Assembly: GCA_965222125.1 (NCBI GenBank)
Contig: CBDCTC010000006.1
Coordinates: 1,426,001 to 1,490,000, forward strand
Direction: 5' to 3'
Origin: CAZENU01 sp965222125
GTDB taxonomy: Bacteria > Chloroflexota > Dehalococcoidia > Lucifugimonadales > CAZENU01
DNA: 64,000 bases
Of this stretch, positions 22,381 to 30,680 are shown piece after piece (position 1 is the first letter of the stretch; each line of letters begins with the position of its first letter). Under the pieces are notes generated by a model that saw only the letters and a program-made list of their open reading frames with translations, had not been told where the DNA came from and searched no databases. The translations under genes and the position numbers were made by a program.

Positions 22381-23163
22381 ATGCCACGACTCGCCGCCAA
22401 TCTCACGATGCTGTTCAACGAGGTCGACTTTCCGGACCGCTTCGAGGCCGCGTCCCGCGCGGGCTTCGAGGGCGTCGAGTACCTGTTCCCGTACGCCTAC
22501 GACAAGGACATGCTCGCCGAGAAGCTGCATGGCAACGGGTTGACGCAGGCGCTGCACAACCTGCCTGCCGGAGACTGGGACGCCGGCGAGCGCGGAACCG
22601 CGTGCCTGCCCGACAGGGTCGGCGAGTTCCAGGACGGGGTCGGGGCCGCCATAGAGTACGCGTCGGCCCTGGGATGCACGCAGGTCAACTGCCTCGCCGG
22701 CGTACCGCCGGAGGGAGCCGACGACGACACGCTGCGCGAGACTCTGGTCGCCAACCTGAGATTCGCGGCGTCGAAGCTTAAGGACGCCGGGATAGCGCTA
22801 CTCGTCGAGCCGATCAACACGCGCGACATTCCGGGCTTCTACCTGACGCATACGGCGCAGGCCCTGTCAGTGATCGACGAGGTCGGCTCGGACAATCTGT
22901 GGCTACAGTACGACGTCTACCACATGCAGATCATGGAAGGCGACCTGGTCCTGACGATCGAGGCGAACCTCTCGGCCATCCGCCACGTGCAGATCGCGGA
23001 CAATCCGGGTCGCAACGAGCCCGGGACAGGCGAGATCAACTACGACTTCGTGTTGGCCGAGCTAGACCGGCTGGGCTACGCCGGGTGGGTGGGCTGCGAG
23101 TACAAGCCGCTCACGATCACCGAAGACGGGCTCGGCTGGGCGGCGAAGTACCTGTCACGGTAG
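22381..23163 (+). CDS. hyi: Hydroxypyruvate isomerase-like TIM-barrel enzyme
   Basis: A 260-residue AP-endonuclease-2-like TIM barrel. It opens RLAANLTMLFNEVDFPDRF and carries metal and acid-base residues in LLVEPINTRD (Glu 143), LQYDVYHMQ (Asp 178), IRHVQIADNPGRNEPGTGEI and VGCEYKP (Glu 240); the two Glu positions match those known for Hyi. Hydroxypyruvate isomerase interconverts hydroxypyruvate and tartronate semialdehyde in glyoxylate metabolism. Related enzymes act on other ketoses, so the substrate is probable rather than certain. Length equals the family norm. Confidence 0.87.
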   Translation: MPRLAANLTMLFNEVDFPDRFEAASRAGFEGVEYLFPYAYDKDMLAEKLHGNGLTQALHNLPAGDWDAGERGTACLPDRVGEFQDGVGAAIEYASALGCTQVNCLAGVPPEGADDDTLRETLVANLRFAASKLKDAGIALLVEPINTRDIPGFYLTHTAQALSVIDEVGSDNLWLQYDVYHMQIMEGDLVLTIEANLSAIRHVQIADNPGRNEPGTGEINYDFVLAELDRLGYAGWVGCEYKPLTITEDGLGWAAKYLSR

Positions 23164-23190
23164 CCCACCGCGGCGCTCAAGTCCCCGACA

Positions 23191-23287
23191 GTTGTTCAAA
23201 GGTCTTCGAACGTGGGAATCCATCCCCTGCAAGCTGCGACGCCAAGAAGTAGCCCGTCACGCCAGCCCAATCGGGTGCGGATCCGGG
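23191..23287. repeat. Partial copy of the modular intergenic repeat (copy C1)
   Basis: The stretch GTTGTTCAAAGGTCTTCGAA through the CCCGTCACGCCAGCCCAATC landmark matches one module of the element seen at 33553, 42448 and 52311, in the orientation found at the right of the 42.4-kb copy. It is more diverged than the other copies and lacks the other modules. Confidence 0.65.
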
Positions 23288-23296
23288 TACACCCGC

Positions 23297-24157
23297 CTAT
23301 TCGACTTCCTCGCCGAAGGTGATCTTCCACTCGCCGTCGATCATGCGGAACGCCATCCGGACCTTGCGGACGCCCAGGGGCTCTCGGAGGTTGAGCATCA
23401 TCTCGCCCTCGGTCGGGCTGAGGAGCACGGGCGGGCTGCGCTGGCTGAGGCCAAGAGTGACGCCGAAGAGCTTGAGCTGCTCGATTTCGGCCGAGACCGC
23501 CTCTGCCCTCTCGGCGCGGTACGATTCCTCCAGGTACGACAGAACCTTGTCGACGTCGTGTTCGTTGAACGCTATCCAGTAGTCGAACGCGAGGCGTTTG
23601 AGTGCGCCCCGCGTCTCCGCGTCTCCCACCGAAGCGGCCGTGGGGGTCGCGGCCGCGGCCGGCTCGGCGGAGGGTGGCGCGGCGGCGGCGCCGACGTTTA
23701 TGAAGGTTATCTTGCCGTTCTGCGCCACGAGCTCGATCGGCTCGGAGGCCAGCGGAAATATGCCGGTGTCGCGCTCGGCGCTCACCTCGTACGTGTGGTC
23801 CGCGAAGAAGCTGTTGCCCTCGATCCGGGCGCCCGAGTAGGCGTACTCGGCGAAGGCCGAAAAGCCTGTGATGAGCAGGGCGATCACGTCGGCCTTGCCC
23901 ACGACCTGCGTCTCGCCGTCCGTCAGGACGACGTCCTGGTCCAGGAGGATCACGACGGCGTTGATGTTGCCGGCGTTGAGCGCCTCGTAGTACCTGTCGG
24001 CGAGCACCTCGATGCCGGGCTTCGGCAGGGCGACGGGGATCGTCGGCAACGGGGTCGGCGCGGCGGCGGCGCCGCCCGAGCAGGCCGCGGCGGCCACGGT
24101 CAACGCGGCCCAAAGGACGACGAATCCGGCGGTCCTCAATCGCTCCTCATACCCCAT
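23297..24157 (-). CDS. Lipoprotein with two NTF2-like (SnoaL) domains
   Basis: About 286 residues: signal and lipobox (LTVAAAACSGG), then an NTF2-like cone-shaped domain (VLADRYYEALNAGNINAVVI, then FADHTYEVSAERD), a short Ala/Pro-rich linker (AAPPSAEPAAAATPT) and a second domain (ALKRLAFDYWIAFNEHDVDK, then MAFRMIDGEWKITFGEEVE). NTF2-like folds act as enzymes or ligand binders; no catalytic dyad is evident. The start is uncertain: ATG 24157 or 24163 gives a compact signal, while the open frame extends to 24298. It is divergent from the Gfo/Idh gene. Confidence 0.72.
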   Translation of the reverse strand: MGYEERLRTAGFVVLWAALTVAAAACSGGAAAAPTPLPTIPVALPKPGIEVLADRYYEALNAGNINAVVILLDQDVVLTDGETQVVGKADVIALLITGFSAFAEYAYSGARIEGNSFFADHTYEVSAERDTGIFPLASEPIELVAQNGKITFINVGAAAAPPSAEPAAAATPTAASVGDAETRGALKRLAFDYWIAFNEHDVDKVLSYLEESYRAERAEAVSAEIEQLKLFGVTLGLSQRSPPVLLSPTEGEMMLNLREPLGVRKVRMAFRMIDGEWKITFGEEVE

Positions 24158-24297
24158 CCACATATATCGGCCGCCCCAGTATATGACAACGAGGGCCGTG
24201 CGACGACTCATGCGGAGGCCGGCCACTCCTGATACAGTAGCCGCGGAGCCGGCGCGCGCCGGGCCGACGACCAAGTCCAGAACGTGGAGACTGACCA

Positions 24298-25443
24298 ATG
24301 GCCAAGGCCAGCTACAGGGTGGCGATCATAGGAACGGGCCGCATGGGCGGCCTCATGGAGGACGAGAACCCCCGCACCAACCAGTTCGACAAGCCCTACG
24401 CCCACTTCAGCGGCTACCAGGCGGTCGAGCAGACCGAGGTCGTCGCGGTCGCCAACCGCGGCGCGGACCGCATGGCGCACTTTGCGCGGCGCTTCGGCGT
24501 CGACAACACATACCTCGACTACAGGGAGATGATCGAGAAGGAGCGGCCCGACATCGTCAGCGTGACCACGCCGTCGTTCGCGCGGGCGGAGCCGATCATC
24601 TTCGCCGCCGAGAACGGCGTGCGCGGCATCTACTCGGAGAAGGGGCTGTGCGCCTCGCTGGAGGAGGCGGACCGGATCGCGGACGCCTGCCGGCGCAACA
24701 ACGTCGCCTTCAACTGGGGAGCGATGCGCCGTCACCACGACGGCTACAAGCGTCTTCGGGACGCCATCGCCCGCGGCGACGTCGGGCAGCCTCTGTTCGC
24801 GACGTTGTACCAGCTCACCGACCTGATCAAGCACCATCCCCACACCATCGACGCGGTGCAGATGCTGCTGGGAGACCCGGCGCCGGTTTGGGTCGAGGGG
24901 CGGCTCGTCGAGAAGGGGGAGCCGCTGGACCCGGGCGACACGCGAGGCGGACCCCGGGACGGCAAGACGCTGCAGACCCGTCTGCCGCTGCCTCTGCCCG
25001 ACTACGACCCGGCCGGCCATCGCTTCGTTCCGCCCCCCGGCCAGGAGATCGCCGACCCGTACGTCGGCTTCTTCCGCATCGGCTACGCCAACGGCGTGGA
25101 GGGCCTGTTCGTGCCGAGACCGGGCGGCTTCGAGGTCGAGGTGCGCGGTACCGAAGGATGTGCCTTCGCCTGGGGCAACGGCGCCGACTTCCGGGTCCGC
25201 CGGGACGGGGACGCCTCCGGGTCCCGCGAGACCGTGATCCGCCCCACGGGCGAGAGTCCGACGGTCACGACCATACGCAACATCATCCGGGAGCTCGAGA
25301 CCGGCGTTCGCACCGACGGCAACATCGACGTGACGATGCAGGCGGTCGAGGCGCAGTTCGGCATAGCCCACTCGCACCTGGCGGGCGGCGCCCGCGTGTC
25401 GCTGCCGGTGCCCGACCGGAGCCTGTACATACCCGGCGGCTAG
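24298..25443 (+). CDS. Gfo/Idh/MocA family oxidoreductase
   Basis: A 381-residue enzyme: Rossmann domain with YRVAIIGTGRMGGLM (GxGxxG at 12-17), the family's nucleotide and substrate loop YSEKGLCASLEEAD near 122 (E-K motif, usually EKP), and a C-terminal alpha/beta domain with LIKHHPHTIDAVQMLLGDPA supplying the usual His/Asp pair. Family members oxidise or epimerise sugars and cyclitols with NAD(P). No neighbouring sugar transporter is seen. It starts two bases after the end of a divergent region shared with the NTF2-like lipoprotein gene. A possible -10 (TACAGT) lies about 60 bases upstream. Confidence 0.88.
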   Translation: MAKASYRVAIIGTGRMGGLMEDENPRTNQFDKPYAHFSGYQAVEQTEVVAVANRGADRMAHFARRFGVDNTYLDYREMIEKERPDIVSVTTPSFARAEPIIFAAENGVRGIYSEKGLCASLEEADRIADACRRNNVAFNWGAMRRHHDGYKRLRDAIARGDVGQPLFATLYQLTDLIKHHPHTIDAVQMLLGDPAPVWVEGRLVEKGEPLDPGDTRGGPRDGKTLQTRLPLPLPDYDPAGHRFVPPPGQEIADPYVGFFRIGYANGVEGLFVPRPGGFEVEVRGTEGCAFAWGNGADFRVRRDGDASGSRETVIRPTGESPTVTTIRNIIRELETGVRTDGNIDVTMQAVEAQFGIAHSHLAGGARVSLPVPDRSLYIPGG

Positions 25444-25773
25444 CGCGTTGGGCGGTGCTGTGTGAGGCCTCCGTCGTACTCGTCGCGTGCAGCGGCGATC
25501 CATCCTGCCCGGGAGCTGCCTCGGGCTCCTAGAAACTCGGACGGAAACCCCGATTCTTCCCAAGCCGCCGTTTGCTTACCGTCGACTATCGATGTAATCG
25601 TTGGTTTGTGAACGCAATTCATATATTTGCATGTCGTATAAGACCGTAATACGGCTGCTTTGGGTAGTGCGAAACCCGGCTAATGACTTTCCGGCCAGAC
25701 TTCTAGGTATTGACAGAGACCGTCATCTGGCTAAGGTACTCATGGACCAAGCTGCGGGGGGTGGGGAGGCCAG
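25444..25773. other. Gene-free region carrying a probable promoter
   Basis: No protein-like frame is visible here and base composition is lower in G+C than the neighbours. Near the right end TTGACA (25710-25715) and TAAGGT (25732-25737) are spaced by 16 bases, a plausible promoter for the RCC1-repeat gene at 25774. Confidence 0.5.
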
Positions 25774-27414
25774 GTGTCGTCCGGCTTTTCGGGATCGAGG
25801 TTTCTCGCACTGGCCGTCTCGGCTGCGGTGATCGCCGCCGCCGGATGTCTCGGTGACCGGACGGCGGAGACCGCAACGCCGAAAGCGGCCGTGCAGCCCG
25901 CCTACACCCCGCCGCCGGCCGCTACGTCCACCCCTGTCCCGACCCCGACACCCGTGCCGACGGCCACGCCCACCGCCGTTCCGACCCAGATCCCAGTACC
26001 CACGGCTACTCCCCACCGATGGCCGCTGGAGAACGGCGTCCGGTTCGTCGACATCAGCAGCGGCATCCTGCACTCCTGCGCCCTGCGGGCAGGCGGCCAC
26101 GTCGTCTGCTGGGGAAGCGACGAGTGGGGCCGGTCATCGCCCCCGGAGGGTGAACGCTTCATCGCCGTCAGCAGCGGCAACGTACACACATGTGCGCTCA
26201 CGGAAGACAGGACCGCCGTCTGCTGGGGGGGGCGGACGAGGAGCTGGTCGGTAAGTTATCGCCTCCGCAGGGCGAGCGGTTCGTCGCTATCAGCAGCAGC
26301 GCCTTCCAAACCTGCACGCTCCGGGAGGATGGCACGCCAGCCTGCTGGTGGTACGACAAGCTAGATGTGCAGCCGCCCCCTGAAGGTGAGCGCTTCATCG
26401 CACTAAGCAATGGCGACTACCACACCTGTGCGCTCCGGGAGGATGGCACGCCAGCCTGCTGGGCCTCCCCTGAATCGTCGGACGACCTGAGGCCCCCGGT
26501 GGGCGAGCGGTTCTCTGCCATCAGAACGGGGTCGAGGGACTCGGCGTGTGGCATCCGTGACGACGGCTCGGTCTCGTGCTGGTGCGAAGAATTCATGCCC
26601 GAATACCTGCAGGGCGAACGGTTCATTGACATCAGCTTCCGCAGCGGCCAAGCCTGCGCCCTACTCCGTAACGGCTCCCCGGTCTGCTGACGATATTCAC
26701 CACCGTCGCCCCTGGCCGCGTTTGTCCAGGTATCGCCGCCGGACAACGGCCCCTTCACAGCGATCAGCGTCGGTAGGCACCATACCTGCGCGCTCCGTAC
26801 CGACGGGACGCCCGTTTGCTGGGGGCTCGATGTATCGTCGTCGACAGAGCACGGGGGCTTTGAGGCCATCAGCAGCGGGGACAACCATACTTGCGGGCTC
26901 CGCCGAAGCTCTGTCTTCTGCTGGGGGCCGGAGGGCAGTTGGGAAATCGATGGAGTCTTCACCGCCATCAGCAGCTCATTCCACACCTGCGGGCTCGATG
27001 CGCTCTCCGTCATGACGGTACCGCCGCCTGCTGGGGCCCTGACTGCAGGGGCCAGTCGTCCCCGCCTGAGGGCGTGGAGTCTCCTCCATCAGCAGCGGCG
27101 ATTACCACACGTGCGGCCTGAGACACGATGGCGCACCCGTCTGCTGGGGCGATGACCGCGAGGGCCAGTCGTCCCCTCCGGATGGAGAGCGTTTGGTGGC
27201 GATCAGCGGCGGCGGGAGCCACATCTGCGGACTGCGCAGCTATGGCTACCCGGTCTGCTGGGGCGACAACTCGGAAGCCCAGTCGTCGGCGCCGAAGCAT
27301 GAGCGGTTCGTCGCCATCAGCAGCGGCAAGACCCACACCTGCGGCCTAAGGGGCGATCAGAGCGTCGTTTGCTGGGGCTGGCGGGACTTTGGCCAGGCAT
27401 CGCCACCTGAATGA
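25774..27414 (+). pseudogene. RCC1-repeat lipoprotein gene with several disruptions
   Basis: A GTG start with GGGAGG upstream opens a lipoprotein signal (VSAAVIAAAGCLGD), a PTPTPVPTATPT linker and then RCC1/BNR-like repeats of 36-40 residues (FVDISSGxxHxCALRxxGxxVCWGxDxxGxSSPPEGERF). The reading frame is broken in at least four places: a G8 run at 26225-26232 (frameshift), TGA in place of Trp at 26688, and frameshifts near 27003 and 27080. Some ten repeats can be followed across the frames to SVVCWGWRDFGQASPPE at 27414. RCC1 repeats form seven-bladed propellers. Intact, it would be a surface lipoprotein of about 545 residues; it is now decayed, or badly sequenced. Confidence 0.75.
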
Positions 27415-27602
27415 TGCGAACCATCGACAGATTCGACCCAACTCCCAAGTCATCGTACTGCCTGGGGTCCACGCATCGGGCAGTCCTGATCGTGCCGGCC
27501 CTGCTCGTCACGTCCATCACGGTTACACCCGCGTCAACGGGCTCGCCATCAACCCGAGCCGGGCGGCTTGGGTCGCCGGAGATTCAGGGTAGTGACGAGC
27601 CG

Positions 27603-28286
27603 ATGAGTCTTGGCGCCGTCAAATCGCGATGGCAGTTGTCGTCTGGAACGCTGACGTTCCTGCTCGTCTTTCTGGTGGCCTGCAGCGCATACATTTCACG
27701 CATATGCCGGTTCCCTCCCGTGCTCATCGGACTGTCACGGTGGTTGGCGCAAGCTTCGAGCGCGAGCCACCGCTGCGTTATCCGTTTGGCAGCGTGCTGC
27801 GCGGCGGCCGTTGTGCTGGTCGCGTGCGCTCAATCTGACTTGCCCGAGAGTCCCACATCTCCTGGAGGGGCCGCATTGGTGTCGGGGCCGACCGCCGCAC
27901 CAACCGCTACACCCACTCCCGTTGCCACGCCAACCGCCGCACCAACCGCTACACCGACCGCCGTTGCCACGCCGACCGCCGCACCAACCGCTACGCCGAC
28001 CGCCGTTGCCACGCCGACGCCGATAGTTGCCCGCCCCTCCTTGCCGCTGGAGAACGGCGACCGGTTCGTCGACATCAGCAGCGGTAGTGTGCACACGTGC
28101 TCCCTCCGCGGAGATGGGGCCGTCGTCTGCTGGGGCAGCGATCGGAAGGGCCAGTCGTCGCCCCCGGAGGGCGGGCGATTCGTCGCCATCAGCAGCGGCT
28201 ACAACCACACCTGTGCTCTCAGGCACAACCGGAGTGTCGTCTGCTGGGGCTGGTCGGACTTTGGCCAGGCATCGCCACCAGAATGA
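27603..28286 (+). CDS. Short RCC1-repeat lipoprotein (tandem paralog)
   Basis: An uninterrupted frame with a hydrophobic segment ending in a lipobox (AAAVVLVACAQSD), a long Pro/Thr/Ala linker built from three 42-base units, then only two RCC1-type repeats (FVDISSGSVHTCSLRGDGAV and FVAISSGYNHTCALRHNRSV), ending VVCWGWSDFGQASPPE. The last 17 residues and the following bases match the end of the upstream pseudogene, so it is a tandem duplicate shortened by internal deletion. Two repeats cannot close a propeller alone. The start is uncertain; a GTG near 27720 would give a shorter signal peptide. Confidence 0.6.
   Translation: MSLGAVKSRWQLSSGTLTFLLVFLVACSAYISRICRFPPVLIGLSRWLAQASSASHRCVIRLAACCAAAVVLVACAQSDLPESPTSPGGAALVSGPTAAPTATPTPVATPTAAPTATPTAVATPTAAPTATPTAVATPTPIVARPSLPLENGDRFVDISSGSVHTCSLRGDGAVVCWGSDRKGQSSPPEGGRFVAISSGYNHTCALRHNRSVVCWGWSDFGQASPPE
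27891..28016 (+). repeat. Three-unit 42-bp tandem repeat encoding the lipoprotein linker
   Basis: Three consecutive 42-bp units (27891, 27933 and 27975) encode 14-residue blocks of the type TAAPTATPTAVATP. Units 2 and 3 differ by few bases. Such repeats change copy number by slippage and so alter linker length. Confidence 0.85.
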
Positions 28287-28478
28287 TGCGAATCGGCAGG
28301 TTCTCCGCAGATCCCGGAATATCGCCCGACCGGAGGTTCCCGCACCGGGCCGTGTAGATTGTGATCGCCCTGCGTGTCCCAACGCTCGGACGGGGTGTAT
28401 CGAAGGGCCGCGCCTGCGGCGTATGATGGGGTGCGCTCAGGCAGGGTGACCGAACGCCCCCGGACGGAGGTGGACCCA

Positions 28479-29339
28479 ATGGCGGCTATTGTGGGCTCCG
28501 GCGACTACAGGTACGAGATCGTCGACTCGTGGCCGAAGATGCCGAAGTACTGGAGCTTCGGCGGGCCGTCCGACGCGGCGGTCAACTCCGACGACGAGGT
28601 CTATGTCTTCAGTCGCGGCGTCCATCCCGTGACGATCTGGGACACCGACGGGAATTTCATCTCGTCGTGGGGCGAGGGCGAGTTCCGCGGCCCTCACGGC
28701 ATCCACGTCGCGCCGGACGACCACGTCTGGCTGACCGACATGTACGAGCACGTCGTCACGAAGCACACGCCCGGCGGGGAGCGGATGTTGGAGCTCGGCA
28801 TGCGGCTCATGCCGTCACCGGCCTGGGACGCCAGGCCGTTCAACATGCCCACGGGCGTCGCGACCACGCCGGACGGCGGCGTGGTCGTCTCCGACGGTTA
28901 CGGCGGGCACCGCGTCCACTGCTTCGACGCCGACGGCAACCTGAGGCTGTCGTGGGGCGAGCCGGGCAGCGGGCCAGGGCAGTTCGCACTGCTGCACAAC
29001 ATCGGCGTCGACGGCCGGGGCCGGATATTCGTCTGCGACCGCGAGGCGGACCGCATCCAGATCTTCGACGGCGAAGGCCAGTTCATCGAGGAGTGGACCG
29101 ATCTCGCCGGCCCGAGCGACCTGTGGATCGACGACGTTGTCTACGTCGTCGAGCAGCTCGGGCGCCCCGGACTCAGCATCTGGACTCTGGACGGGGAGCT
29201 CGTGACGCGCTGGCGCGGCGACAGCGGCCCGGCCAAGGGAGTGTTCACGTCGTCCCACGGCGTGTGCGTCGACTCGCAGGGGAGCATCTACGTCACCGAG
29301 CTCGGCCGCGACAGGGTGGTGAAGCTGCAGCGGGTGTAG
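28479..29339 (+). CDS. NHL-repeat beta-propeller protein
   Basis: A 286-residue protein without a signal peptide, built from six NHL blades. Blade marks are VYVFSRGVHPVTIWDTDGNF, WLTDMYEHVVTKHTPGGE, VVVSDGYGGHRVHCFDADGN, IFVCDREADRIQIFDGEGQ and IYVTELGRDRVVKLQRV. The pattern resembles peptidyl-alpha-hydroxyglycine alpha-amidating lyase-like NHL proteins, but catalytic residues cannot be confirmed. ATG 28479 follows GGAGGTGGACCC, a good ribosome site. A related NHL gene lies at 29597 on the opposite strand, convergent, with an intergenic repeat element between them. Confidence 0.85.
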   Translation: MAAIVGSGDYRYEIVDSWPKMPKYWSFGGPSDAAVNSDDEVYVFSRGVHPVTIWDTDGNFISSWGEGEFRGPHGIHVAPDDHVWLTDMYEHVVTKHTPGGERMLELGMRLMPSPAWDARPFNMPTGVATTPDGGVVVSDGYGGHRVHCFDADGNLRLSWGEPGSGPGQFALLHNIGVDGRGRIFVCDREADRIQIFDGEGQFIEEWTDLAGPSDLWIDDVVYVVEQLGRPGLSIWTLDGELVTRWRGDSGPAKGVFTSSHGVCVDSQGSIYVTELGRDRVVKLQRV

Positions 29340-29352
29340 GCCCGCCGCGGCA

Positions 29353-29510
29353 GTTGTTCAGAGTTGGTGGGACGAATGCCCCTCCAGACCCCTGGATACC
29401 CGCGTTCGCGGGCATGACGGTAGGGTGTGCCCGCCTCCCCAAGTAGAGGGTAGCCATCATTCCGAGTGTCGTCATTCCGGCCTCCGAGCCGGAATCCAGG
29501 GGTGGGGAGG
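29353..29510. repeat. Dispersed element of about 160 bp, copy 2
   Basis: Aligns with 21500-21677 through TGTTCAG, GAATGCCCCTCCAG, the CCCGCGTTCGCGGGCATGACG palindrome and the CATTCCGGCC...GGAATCCAGG palindrome. It sits between two convergent NHL genes just after the stop of the first, a position where it could act as a bidirectional transcript end. Nothing else is visible up to 29596. Confidence 0.8.
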
Positions 29511-29596
29511 TCGAGCCCAGTAGCGCCCCGCCGCCGCCGAGACTGGACGGACTGTGGCAGCATCGACTCCAGAGAGTTACCGGTCCCCTGCGGCCT

Positions 29597-30565
29597 CTAG
29601 CTGCGTCGGACGAGCTTCTGGAAGGAGCGCAGCCCGCCGGTGATGCCCTTGGCGCCGCCGAAGGCGCTGACCGAGACGTCGCCGACGTACAGGTCGCCGC
29701 GGGAGTCGACCGCGATGCCGTGCGGAGCGTAGAACCTGCCGGCTTCGGGCCCGGCGGGATCTTCGCCCACCCTGGCCAGGACCTCGCCCTTGGTGCTCAT
29801 CACGGTGACGCGGGGGCCCAGCCTCTGGCCGGTCCAATTGCCGACCCCCATCGCGTTTTCGCCGATGCCAGCGAAGAACTCGCCGACGTAGAGCACGGGC
29901 CGCGATCGGTCCATGCAGAGGCAAGAGGCCATCGCCAGGTTACCCCACTGCGTCTCGTAGTTGCCGGCGGAGTCGAAGACCTGCACGCGGTGGTTCTCCC
30001 GGTCGGCGACGTACACCCAGCCGTCCGCGTCGACGGCTATGTTGTGCACCGTGTTGAACTCGCCCGGGTCGGTGCCGGACCGGCCCCACGACTTGATGAG
30101 CCCGCCGTCCGGGTCGAACTCGTGGACCCGGGCGTTGCTGTAGCCGTCCGAGACGTAGACGTGCCCGTTGCCGGGATGGACGGCGACGTGAGTCGGGCCG
30201 TAGAACGGGTCGCCGCTGAGCCTGCCGGTCGGCTTGCCGGCCTCGCCCAGGGTCATCAAGAGCTTGCCGTCGAGGCTGAACTTACGCACCGTGTGGTCGC
30301 CCGCATCGATGAGGAAGACCGAGTCGTCGACGCCGGCCGCCGCGCCGTGCGGGGTGTGGAAGGCGCCCTCGCCCCATGAGCGGAGGAAGTTGCCGTCGCG
30401 GTCGAGCACGATCACCGGGTGGTCGCTGCGGTTGAAGACGTAGACGTTGTCCTTGGAGTCGACGGCGACGCCGCCCGTCTCGTGGTACTCCCAGCCGTCC
30501 GGGAGGGCGCCGAAGTCGTCGCCGCTCATCTCGTATACGTAGCCGTTCTCTCCTATCGTGGCCAA
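29597..30565 (-). CDS. NHL-repeat beta-propeller protein
   Basis: A 322-residue six-bladed NHL protein, no signal peptide. Blades include VYVFNRSDHPVIVLDRDGNF, VFLIDAGDHTVRKFSLDGKL, VYVSDGYSNARVHEFDPDGG, VYVADRENHRVQVFDSAGN and LYVGDVSVSAFGGAKG. It is clearly related to the convergent gene at 28479 (shared SDGY and HRV motifs), so the pair probably arose by duplication. It may sense or process a ligand; the reaction is unknown. A later blade carries an insert (GIGENAMGVGNWTGQRLGPR). The start ATG at 30565 is followed directly by the first propeller strand. Confidence 0.85.
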   Translation of the reverse strand: MATIGENGYVYEMSGDDFGALPDGWEYHETGGVAVDSKDNVYVFNRSDHPVIVLDRDGNFLRSWGEGAFHTPHGAAAGVDDSVFLIDAGDHTVRKFSLDGKLLMTLGEAGKPTGRLSGDPFYGPTHVAVHPGNGHVYVSDGYSNARVHEFDPDGGLIKSWGRSGTDPGEFNTVHNIAVDADGWVYVADRENHRVQVFDSAGNYETQWGNLAMASCLCMDRSRPVLYVGEFFAGIGENAMGVGNWTGQRLGPRVTVMSTKGEVLARVGEDPAGPEAGRFYAPHGIAVDSRGDLYVGDVSVSAFGGAKGITGGLRSFQKLVRRS

Positions 30566-30642
30566 TCTCTACCTCCGGTACTGAGTCGGTTTCGCGCGGG
30601 GTTTCGACAGTTGCGGTCTAGTGTCCTGAGTTGTCACCCTCA

Positions 30643-30679
30643 CCACACCCCCTCTCCCTCGACGGGAGAGGGGGTGTGG
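30643..30679 (-). terminator. Long hairpin after the first PhyH gene
   Basis: A perfect 16-bp stem (30643-30658 with 30664-30679) and a five-base loop begin directly after the stop codon of the minus-strand PhyH gene. One arm is pyrimidine-only apart from two A residues. A shorter hairpin with the same CCCTCTCCC/GGGAGAGGG core follows the second PhyH gene. Confidence 0.65.
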
Positions 30680-30680
30680 T

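Noticed and set aside
26403..27013. Minus-strand frames inside the RCC1 region with Ser/Pro/Thr repeats
   Set aside because: The apparent repeats only reflect the period of the sense-strand RCC1 repeats.
27411..27602. N-terminal extension of the short RCC1 lipoprotein gene
   Set aside because: The frame is open but the sequence is not signal-like, and it resembles the non-coding DNA after the second RCC1 gene.
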